Shown in pieces: positions 25,055-31,154 of a stretch of DNA of 31,154 nucleotides. The notes under the pieces were generated by a model, which worked only from the letters and a program-made list of their open reading frames with translations, ran no database searches and was not told the DNA's origin. Origin of the DNA: CAYMRB01 sp964392615 (GTDB lineage: Bacteria; Planctomycetota; UBA8108); NCBI GenBank assembly GCA_964392615.1, contig CAYMRB010000060.1:1-31154 (forward strand), in the 5' to 3' direction. Both the position numbers and the translations under genes were made by a program. The stretch's first letter is position 1, and each line of letters starts with the position of its first letter.

Positions 25055-26044
25055 TTGCGGCCTGTGAACGCGACCGATCCCCTCCTGAGCATCCGCGACC
25101 TGCGAACGTCGTTCTTCACCGAAGAGGGCGTCGTCGAGGCCGTGGGTGGCGTGTCGATCGACGTCCCGCACGGCAAGACCGTCGGCATCGTCGGCGAGAG
25201 CGGGTGCGGCAAGTCGGTGACGGCCTTCTCGATCCTGCGCCTCGTGTCCCCACCGGGTCGCGTCGTCGCCGGCGAGATCCTCTTCGAGGGTCGCGACCTG
25301 CTCCGACTCCGCGAACGCGAGATGCGACAGATCCGCGGCAACGAGATCTCGATGATCTTTCAGGAGCCGATGACGTCGCTCAATCCCGTCTACACGGTCG
25401 GCAGCCAGATCAGCGAGGCGATTCGCCTGCACGAGCGCACCAGCCGCAGGGAGGCGAGAGACCGCGCCATCGAGATGCTGCGCAAGGTGAAGATCCCGTC
25501 GCCCGAGTCGCGCGTCGACGAGTATCCGCACCAGCTCTCCGGCGGCATGCGCCAACGCGTCATGATCGCGATGGCGCTCGCGTGCAATCCGAAACTGCTG
25601 ATCGCCGACGAGCCGACCACGGCGCTCGACGTGACGATCCAAGCGCAGATCCTCGATCTGCTCCGCGAGCTGCAGGCCGAGTTCGGCATGTCCGTCGTGC
25701 TCATCACGCACGACCTGGGCATCGTCGCGGAGATCGCCGACGAGGTCATCGTGATGTACGCGTCGAAGGTCGTCGAGAAGGCGGCCGTCGGCGACCTGTT
25801 CGCTCGACCGCTGCACCCGTATACGCAGGGCCTGTTCGCGTCGCTTCCCGCGCTCGGCGGAGCTGGCAACAGCGACGAGAAGCTCAAGGTGATTCCCGGC
25901 GTCGTGCCGGACCCGCTCGAGTTCCCGAGCGGCTGCAAGTTCTGGCCGCGCTGCTCGCTGGCGGTGGACGCGTGTCGCGAGCGCGAGCCCGAGCTGCGCG
26001 CCGGCGCCGAAGACGATCACGAGGTCGCGTGCGATGTCGTCTGA
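25055..26044 (+). CDS. ABC transporter ATP-binding protein, DppD/OppD type
   Basis: Cytoplasmic ATPase of 329 aa that powers the importer. Walker A is GESGCGKS (47-54), the Q-loop is IFQEPMTSLNP, the signature is LSGGMRQR (161-168), Walker B is LLIADEPTTALD (181-192) and the switch His is in ITHDLG. The oligopeptide-type C-terminal extension is present, HPYTQGLFASLP then FPSGCKFWPRCSLAVDACRE and HEVACDV, with the cysteine set that in some OppD/DppD proteins binds an iron-sulfur cluster. The start is TTG 25055: AGGAGA ends 7 nt before it, whereas GTG 25064 would lie too far away. The stop overlaps the second ATPase gene by 11 bp. Confidence 0.93.
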   Translation: MRPVNATDPLLSIRDLRTSFFTEEGVVEAVGGVSIDVPHGKTVGIVGESGCGKSVTAFSILRLVSPPGRVVAGEILFEGRDLLRLREREMRQIRGNEISMIFQEPMTSLNPVYTVGSQISEAIRLHERTSRREARDRAIEMLRKVKIPSPESRVDEYPHQLSGGMRQRVMIAMALACNPKLLIADEPTTALDVTIQAQILDLLRELQAEFGMSVVLITHDLGIVAEIADEVIVMYASKVVEKAAVGDLFARPLHPYTQGLFASLPALGGAGNSDEKLKVIPGVVPDPLEFPSGCKFWPRCSLAVDACREREPELRAGAEDDHEVACDVV

Positions 26045-27098
26045 AGAAGCACGCTGTGACGGCAAGGGCGCGTTGCTCGACGTCCGCGACCTGAAGAAGT
26101 ACTTCCCGGTGCGCAAGGGCGTCCTCGGCCGCGCCGTGGAGCAGGTCAAGGCGGTCGACAACGTGTCGTTCTTCGTCCGCGCGGGCGAGACGCTCGGCCT
26201 CGTCGGCGAGAGCGGCTGTGGCAAGACGACGATCGGCCGCACGATCCTGCGGCTAATCGAGCCGACCTCGGGACGCGTGACGTTCGAGGGCGCGGATGTT
26301 CGCGCCCTGCGCGGTCGCGCGCTGCGGCAGGTGCGCCGCAACCTGCAGATCATCTTCCAGGACCCGTTCTCGTCGCTCAACCCGCGCATGACGGTCGGCC
26401 AGATCGTCGGCGAAGGGCCGATGATCCACGGCCTCGGGGATCGCGCCGCGAGGACTGAGCTCGTCGCCGACACGCTCGACAAGGTCGGCCTCGCCGCGAG
26501 CTGGGTCAATCGCTACCCGCACGAGTTCTCGGGGGGACAGCGCCAGCGCATCGGCATCGCGCGCGCCCTGGCACTCAACCCGCGCTTGATCGTCTGCGAC
26601 GAGGCGGTGTCGGCACTCGACGTGTCGATCCAGGCGCAGATCATCAACCTGCTCGTCGACCTGAAGAACGAGTTCGGCATCGCGTACCTGTTCATCGCGC
26701 ACGATCTGTCGGTCGTGCGACACATCAGCGACCGCGTCGCCGTGATGTATCTCGGCGAGATCGTCGAGACCGCGCCGACCGCCGAGCTCTTCGACCGGCC
26801 GCTGCATCCCTACACGAAGGCGCTCCTGTCGGCGGTACCCGTTCCGGACCCGGAGCACGATCGCACGCGCATCCTGCTCGAGGGCGACGTGCCGTCGCCG
26901 AAAGACCCGCCGCGCGGCTGTCGCTTCCACCCGCGGTGCCCGGTCGCGGTCGCCGGTCGCTGCGATGCCGACACGCCGCCGACGATCGCCACCGCGAACG
27001 ATCACCACGTCGCGTGCCACGTTGTACAAGACGAGCTGCGCGTGGCCGACGAGCCCATCGAGGTGCTGCAGCAAGGGACGACGACGCGCGAGGGATGA
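26034..27098 (+). CDS. ABC transporter ATP-binding protein, DppF/OppF type
   Basis: Partner ATPase of 354 aa, forming the heterodimer with the preceding DppD-type subunit. Walker A is GESGCGKT (58-65), the Q-loop IFQDPFSSLNPRMTVGQI, the signature FSGGQRQRIGIARAL, Walker B LIVCDEAVSALDVS, and the switch His sits in IAHDLSVVRHI. The YFPVRKG segment near residues 23-29 is typical of OppF/DppF. The C-terminal oligopeptide domain has LHPYTKALLSAVPVPDP and a cysteine cluster (RGCRFHPRCPVAVAGRC, HHVACHVV). ATG 26034 lies inside the end of the upstream gene (11-bp overlap), implying coupled translation. Last gene of the operon; it converges with the TfoX-like gene over a 10-bp gap. Confidence 0.93.
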   Translation: MSSEEARCDGKGALLDVRDLKKYFPVRKGVLGRAVEQVKAVDNVSFFVRAGETLGLVGESGCGKTTIGRTILRLIEPTSGRVTFEGADVRALRGRALRQVRRNLQIIFQDPFSSLNPRMTVGQIVGEGPMIHGLGDRAARTELVADTLDKVGLAASWVNRYPHEFSGGQRQRIGIARALALNPRLIVCDEAVSALDVSIQAQIINLLVDLKNEFGIAYLFIAHDLSVVRHISDRVAVMYLGEIVETAPTAELFDRPLHPYTKALLSAVPVPDPEHDRTRILLEGDVPSPKDPPRGCRFHPRCPVAVAGRCDADTPPTIATANDHHVACHVVQDELRVADEPIEVLQQGTTTREG

Positions 27099-27108
27099 TC
27101 ACGATCGA

Positions 27109-27435
27109 TCACTTGCCGCGCCGCGCGACCTCGATCGACGTCTCGGCCCACTCGACGAGACGGCGGCGGTTCTCGATCACGTCGACCGGGACCTCGAAGT
27201 AGTTCTTCGAGACCTGCTCCTCCTTGAAGCGGAACGGCCCCATGCCGAGCTCCTCATAGGCAACCCGTGTCGACTCGTCGGTCTTCAGGTACAGGCGGCC
27301 GGTCGCCAGGATCCCGAAGAACACGTCGCCGCAATAGACGCCGTGCCCGCCGAACATCGCGCGGCAGGAGATGCCGTCGAGATCGTCGAGCTGGTCGACG
27401 ATGAACGCGGCGAACTCGTCGCGCTTCGCGGTCAT
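27109..27435 (-). CDS. TfoX N-terminal domain protein
   Basis: Small 108-aa cytoplasmic protein consisting only of the TfoX N-terminal domain: CRAMFGGHGVYCGDVFFGILATGRLYLKTDE, then FKEEQVSKNYFEVPVDVIENRRRLVEWAETS. Full TfoX/Sxy regulators of natural competence also carry a C-terminal domain, which is absent here, as in many stand-alone TfoX-N proteins of unknown function. Its ATG overlaps the stop of the upstream peptidase gene in an ATGA (27432-27435), so translation is coupled. No competence genes are in the window, so I do not propose a competence role. Confidence 0.87.
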   Translation of the reverse strand: MTAKRDEFAAFIVDQLDDLDGISCRAMFGGHGVYCGDVFFGILATGRLYLKTDESTRVAYEELGMGPFRFKEEQVSKNYFEVPVDVIENRRRLVEWAETSIEVARRGK

Positions 27436-28556
27436 CGCTCGGCTCCCTCGACGCGGGGCGCGCCGCTCGAAAACACCCGCCGCACGCGCTCGACGTCGAT
27501 CGCTTGCGCCACGTGGCCATCGCGACCGCGCACCGTCGTCGCGCGGAGGATCGAGTTGTAGATCGCCTCCTCGGTCGCGTCCGCGACGGCCCGCAGGAGC
27601 GGCGTCAGCTCGCGATCCGGAAGGCTCCGCCTGCTCGCGTCGCCACGCTCCGTCGAGAACGCGAACGCGTAGTCGCCGCTACCGTGCGAGAAGCTCGCGC
27701 CGGTCCGCGCCATGCCCGCGAACGTCCGTCGCGCGAGGCGCTTCAGCTGCCGCGCATCGACCGGCGCGTCGGTCGCGACGACGATCGCGCACGATCCGGC
27801 GCGGCGCTCGGTGTCCTTCTGACCCGCCGGAAACGATCGCCCGAGAATGCGCAGCTCGCCGCCGAAGTTCGTCTGCACGAGGACACCGACGACGACCTCG
27901 CCGGCCGACTTCGTCGCCATACGACGCGACGCGGTGCCGATGCCGCCCTTGTAGCCGAGCGCCCGAGTGCCCGTTCCCGCGCCGACTGCGCCTTCCTCGA
28001 CCGGCCCCGGGCGCGCCGACTCGATCGCTCGTCGAACGTGCTCCGAGCGGATCGGCCGCGCGCGGATGTCGCTGAGCCAGCCGTCGTTCGTCTCGCCGAC
28101 CGCCGGATTGACCGAGCGAATGGTGCCGCTGGAGTCGCGGCGCAGGACGTGGTCGATGATGCCATCGGCGATGCGCGGTACCGACGGCGTCGGCCCGAGG
28201 AGGAGCGGCGTCTCCATCGTGCCGAGCTCGTCGATCTGCACGGTGCCGAAAGGCTTGCCGAAGCCGTTGAAGCATGCGAATGCGGCCGGCACCTTGTCGC
28301 GGAACACGTCGCCCGAATGCGGCACGATCGCGGTGACGCCGGTGCGGATCGAATCGCCTTCGCGCAGCGTCACGTGGCCGACGCGCACGCCGGGGACGTC
28401 GGTGATCGCGTCGTGCTTCCCGGTCGGGAGCGATCCGACGACGATGCCGAGGTCGCGCGCACGCGGTCGCGAAGCCCCCTCGACGTCGTCCGCGGCCACG
28501 GCGCGACACGCGGGCAGCGCGCCGACGAGAACGATGACGATCGCGAGGTGCCTCAT
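27432..28556 (-). CDS. P1 family (S58/DmpA-type) peptidase, exported
   Basis: A 374-aa N-terminal-nucleophile aminopeptidase-like enzyme of the DmpA/BapA family, which matures by self-cleavage before a serine. An N-terminal hydrophobic segment (LAIVIVLVGALPACRAVAADD) is a likely signal peptide, so it would act in the periplasm. Family blocks: RDLGIVVGSLPTGKHDAITDVPGVRVGHVT, ACFNGFGKPFG, SVNPAVGETNDGWL and GAGTGTRALGYKGGIGTASR. The self-cleavage site is Gly254-Ser255 in RRAGSCAIVVATDAP, matching the nucleophile position of DmpA. The downstream NSI segment (EEAIYNSILRATTV) is also conserved. The start ATG at 28556 overlaps the stop of the AsmA-like gene by 4 bp (ATGA), and the long open frame further upstream is a shadow of that gene. 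Substrates may be D-amino-acid or beta-peptides, by analogy only. Confidence 0.9.
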   Translation of the reverse strand: MRHLAIVIVLVGALPACRAVAADDVEGASRPRARDLGIVVGSLPTGKHDAITDVPGVRVGHVTLREGDSIRTGVTAIVPHSGDVFRDKVPAAFACFNGFGKPFGTVQIDELGTMETPLLLGPTPSVPRIADGIIDHVLRRDSSGTIRSVNPAVGETNDGWLSDIRARPIRSEHVRRAIESARPGPVEEGAVGAGTGTRALGYKGGIGTASRRMATKSAGEVVVGVLVQTNFGGELRILGRSFPAGQKDTERRAGSCAIVVATDAPVDARQLKRLARRTFAGMARTGASFSHGSGDYAFAFSTERGDASRRSLPDRELTPLLRAVADATEEAIYNSILRATTVRGRDGHVAQAIDVERVRRVFSSGAPRVEGAER

Positions 28557-30226
28557 CGCGTCGTCCGCCTCCGCCTCTTCTTCTCCTCGCGGCGCTTCAT
28601 CGAGTCGAACAGCTCGTCGAGCGCCCTCTCGACGCCGAAATCGATCAGCCCCTCGATCCGCTCCGGCTCCTCGAGCAGCCCCTGCAGCTCGGTCGTGATC
28701 GACAGCTCGGGCTCCTCGAGCGTGCCGCGCAGTCGAGCGGGAAAGCCGCCGTCGCCGAGCGCCCGGCGCGCGTCGCCCAGGATACGCCGAATCTCGCGAT
28801 CGCCGATCGTCGCTTCGAGCGCGGCGAGGTCGACGCCGTAGTCCAGCGCACGATCGAAGTCGACGACACCCTGGAAGCCGAGGTTGCGGATCTTCGAGCC
28901 GGGCTTCGTCTCGATGCGCACGTCGCGGGTGCGCACCTGGCCCGCACCGACCTCGAACGTCGACGAGAGCTTGGTGAACAGCACCTCGTCGAAGTTCTCG
29001 CCGATGACCTCGGCCAGCTCGCCGATCGCGTGGGAGCCGCGGAAGAACCCGTCGGCCACGGTCAACGTGCCGGAGGCCTTCAGCGACTCCTCGAGGTCCT
29101 CGCGGTCGAAGCCGGTGCCGTCGATCGAGATCTCGCCGCGAATCTCGCCCTCGATCGCGCCGCGCCGCTCGTCGAGCGACAGGAACGGGAACGCGTACGC
29201 GAGGACCGGGGTCAGGTCGACGGTCGCCGGGACGCGGTCGACGGTGAACCGCGTCGACCACTGCGGCTTCGGACCGTTGAAGTCGATGCGCACGCTCTTG
29301 CCGACGAGGCGGCCGCGGTCGGCGAGGACCGTCGGCTCGGAGAGCTCGAGGACGCCGTCGGCAAACGAGAACTGCGTCGTCGCTTCCGCGATCGACAGGC
29401 CGTCGAAGTCGAGACCGCCTTCGAGGTGGAGCAGGCTGTTTTCGATGCGCGCGGGACCGTCGCCGAGGGCGATGGTGAGGTCGAGGGTGGTGACGGGAGC
29501 GATGGCGTCGAGGACCTCGGCAACACCTTGCATGGCCACGAATCCCGGTCTCTCGCCGACGACCGCCCCCGCGGCCCCTGGCTCGGCCCGCACGTGCACG
29601 CGATCGGAGCGGTACTCGACCTTCCACCGGTGACCCACACAACGGTAGGTCTGCTGCGCCGATTCGTCGACATAGATCAGAACTCCGTTCTCGACCGAGA
29701 CGTCTACTTCGCGCGGCTGTGGTGCCGAGTTGTCGTCATCCCCGCCGACGAACAGCCTTTCCAGGTTGAGTCTTCCGTCACGATGACGAACGACTCCCAG
29801 ATCCGCGCGCTGCGCCGTCACGGTGACGCGCTCCGTACCATACACGAGGTCCGGAAGACCGCCGTGGACCGCGATGTCGCTCGCCCTGAGAATGCGACCT
29901 CCGCCGTCCGGATCGAACTCGATGCTCGCAGCGCGCTGCGGCCCGGTCCAGCTGAATGACAGCTCGCCGAGGTGGACGTACACCCCCTCGCACCGCGCCT
30001 CGATCGCCCTCTCGATGCGCCGGCGCGCCCACTCCGTCGACAGGATCACCGGCACGAGCGCGCCGACGACCATCAGCACGACGAGCGTCGGCACCGTCGT
30101 CCACAACAACCACCGCAGCCAACGCCGCGGGCCACGTCGTCGTCGCGTCTTCGCACCGGAGGCCGCACTGCCGGCGGGCTCGGGCCCGATGCTGTCGGAG
30201 CTCTTCGCATCGTCCATGCGGGCCAT
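28553..30226 (-). CDS. AsmA-like single-pass membrane protein
   Basis: A 557-aa protein with a basic cytoplasmic N-terminus, one membrane helix (about 37-62, WLRWLLWTTVPTLVVLMVVGALV) and a large beta-rich periplasmic part. Early motifs (IERAIEARCEGVYVHLGELSFSWTGP) and the late part (LKASGTLTVADGFFRGSHAIGELAEVIGENFDEVLFTKLSSTFEVGAGQVRTRDVRIETKPG) follow the AsmA/DUF748-like pattern. Members of this group include large bridge-like proteins thought to move phospholipids to the outer membrane and smaller ones of unknown role. A highly charged tail (MKRREEKKRRRRTTR) ends it. An in-frame ATG at 30217 is an alternative start; neither has a clear ribosome binding site. First gene of a coupled trio with the peptidase and the TfoX-N protein. 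Confidence 0.8.
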   Translation of the reverse strand: MARMDDAKSSDSIGPEPAGSAASGAKTRRRRGPRRWLRWLLWTTVPTLVVLMVVGALVPVILSTEWARRRIERAIEARCEGVYVHLGELSFSWTGPQRAASIEFDPDGGGRILRASDIAVHGGLPDLVYGTERVTVTAQRADLGVVRHRDGRLNLERLFVGGDDDNSAPQPREVDVSVENGVLIYVDESAQQTYRCVGHRWKVEYRSDRVHVRAEPGAAGAVVGERPGFVAMQGVAEVLDAIAPVTTLDLTIALGDGPARIENSLLHLEGGLDFDGLSIAEATTQFSFADGVLELSEPTVLADRGRLVGKSVRIDFNGPKPQWSTRFTVDRVPATVDLTPVLAYAFPFLSLDERRGAIEGEIRGEISIDGTGFDREDLEESLKASGTLTVADGFFRGSHAIGELAEVIGENFDEVLFTKLSSTFEVGAGQVRTRDVRIETKPGSKIRNLGFQGVVDFDRALDYGVDLAALEATIGDREIRRILGDARRALGDGGFPARLRGTLEEPELSITTELQGLLEEPERIEGLIDFGVERALDELFDSMKRREEKKRRRRTTR

Positions 30227-30263
30227 TGTGGCCCGGCGCGGGCGATTCGCAAACCCGTTCGAA

Positions 30264-31154
30264 TCAGAACGTGTACGCCATCGACGCCCACAGGAAGCCG
30301 ACGTCGCTGTCGTCCCCGGCGACCGAGTCCTGGACGAAGTCGCCGGCGAAGAAGTACGAGTAGCCGAGCGCGGCGCGGACGTGGCGGGTGAACGCGTACG
30401 AGACCGTCACATCGATCTCGTAGCCGACGGAGCTCGAGTTGCCGCCGAGGCCGTCCGGCACGATCACGGCGCCGTTCGCGCCGTAGAGCGCGTCCTTCGT
30501 CTCGGCGCGCAGGAAGTAGTGGCCGTCGGCGGTGACGGTCAGATCCTCGAGCGGCTCGAACTCGAAGCCGAGCTTCGCGGCGACGATGTTCTGGCGGCCG
30601 ATGTGATCGATATAGCCGAGATACGCGTGCCCCAGCGGGAAGAGCTGGTTGAACGTGCCGACGTCGCCGCCGACGCTCTCGTCGCCCGACGCGTAGTCGA
30701 GACCGAGAGAGAAGCGCGGCTTCTCCGGCGTGTCCGCGATCGTGTAGCCGAGCTCGCCGCTGACCATGTACGCGTCGATATCGCCGGTGCCGAGCTCGCC
30801 GAACTGATACGCGCCCTCGACGTCGTAGTCGAAGTCGGAGTCGCCGAGCTTGCCGGCCAGCCGCGCCCCGACGGTGTAGCGGCGCTCGTCGCCGGCGGTG
30901 CCGTTGAACCCGGGTGCCGCGGCGGGCACGTCGAGGTCGAGCCCGAGGAAATACGCGTCGCAGGTCCCCGGCAGGATCGCGTCGGTGGAGGTCGCGTAGA
31001 CGCCCCAGAACTGACTCTGATGGTCCGCCGAGTTGAAGTCGTACTTGTCGACGGGCACCACCTGCGTCCAGAAGCCGTGCACGTTCCACGGCCCGACGTC
31101 GAGGATCGCCGAGATGCCGTCGAACGTGCGCCGCGAGTTCGACCAGTCGAGCGG
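30264..31154 (-). CDS. Alginate-export-type outer-membrane barrel, 5' end off window
   Basis: The C-terminal 296 residues of an outer-membrane beta barrel; the frame stays open to the right edge, so the start lies beyond 31154. The first visible residues PLDWSNSRRTFDGISAIL and the later KPRFSLGLDYASGDESVGGDVGTFNQLFPLGHAYLGYIDHIGRQNIVAAKLGFEFEP match the Alg_export (AlgE-like) family. Alternating strands such as YEIDVTVSYAFTRHVRAALGYSYFFAG follow, and the protein ends WASMAYTF, with the terminal Phe used by the BAM machinery. AlgE exports alginate in Pseudomonas, but many members have other or unknown cargo. The GTG at 31082 is only an internal codon. It lies 37 bp upstream of the AsmA-like gene on the same strand as that trio, and transcription into it is possible. 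Confidence 0.85.
   Translation of the reverse strand, partial: PLDWSNSRRTFDGISAILDVGPWNVHGFWTQVVPVDKYDFNSADHQSQFWGVYATSTDAILPGTCDAYFLGLDLDVPAAAPGFNGTAGDERRYTVGARLAGKLGDSDFDYDVEGAYQFGELGTGDIDAYMVSGELGYTIADTPEKPRFSLGLDYASGDESVGGDVGTFNQLFPLGHAYLGYIDHIGRQNIVAAKLGFEFEPLEDLTVTADGHYFLRAETKDALYGANGAVIVPDGLGGNSSSVGYEIDVTVSYAFTRHVRAALGYSYFFAGDFVQDSVAGDDSDVGFLWASMAYTF

Noticed and set aside
28557..29642. N-terminal extension of the S58 peptidase frame into the AsmA-like gene
   Set aside because: The extension is the out-of-frame reading of the AsmA-like gene; signal peptide and ATGA overlap fix the start at 28556.

Overview
The window is uniformly GC-rich (about two-thirds G+C by eye) and densely packed with bacterial genes. 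I see no rRNA, tRNA, CRISPR array, transposase or integrase. The gene repertoire points to a high-GC Gram-negative bacterium: lipoproteins with lipoboxes, an outer-membrane barrel of the alginate-export type, a DUF6067/GH123-like hydrolase, a protein built of carboxypeptidase-regulatory-like repeats, a DUF1579 protein, and a protein with a pseudopilin-like 'PRDPWDGQPLRY' tail. My best guess is Planctomycetota or a neighbouring lineage, probably an environmental genome. This is inference from gene content, not a phylogenetic result.

Layout. (1) 94-2249, minus: a GT2 glycosyltransferase with a C-terminal Rossmann-like domain, then a BNR/YCF48-like lipoprotein. (2) 2499-4192, plus: a KefB/CPA2-type cation:proton antiporter whose reading frame is broken near 2810. 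(3) 4209-6326, minus: a sigma-54 activator with two GAF domains. (4) 6616-11727, plus: moaA, a YhhQ-type queuosine-precursor transporter, an unrecognised membrane-anchored protein, a DUF1579 protein and oxygen-dependent protoporphyrinogen oxidase. (5) 11829-17016, plus: a seven-repeat carboxypeptidase-regulatory-like exported protein and a large exported GH123/DUF6067-like protein. An alpha/beta hydrolase converges on them from the minus strand. (6) 18180-20814: two divergent lipoproteins, one LPP20-like and one CsgG/HfaB-like with a TPR tail, with a recognisable -35/-10 promoter between them. (7) 21260-27098, plus: a complete five-gene peptide/nickel-type ABC importer (binding protein, two permeases, two ATPases). 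(8) 27109-30226, minus: a translationally coupled trio (AsmA-like protein, S58/DmpA-type peptidase, TfoX-N protein) linked by ATGA overlaps. (9) 30264-31154, minus: an alginate-export-type barrel running off the right edge.

Nothing here proves an undescribed system. The best leads are the divergent LPP20/CsgG-like pair, which suggests an outer-membrane or periplasmic assembly; the coupled AsmA-like/peptidase/TfoX trio; the importer with a YejE-like periplasmic loop, a possible alternative-hairpin leader and an intra-operon hairpin; and the frame break in the antiporter.
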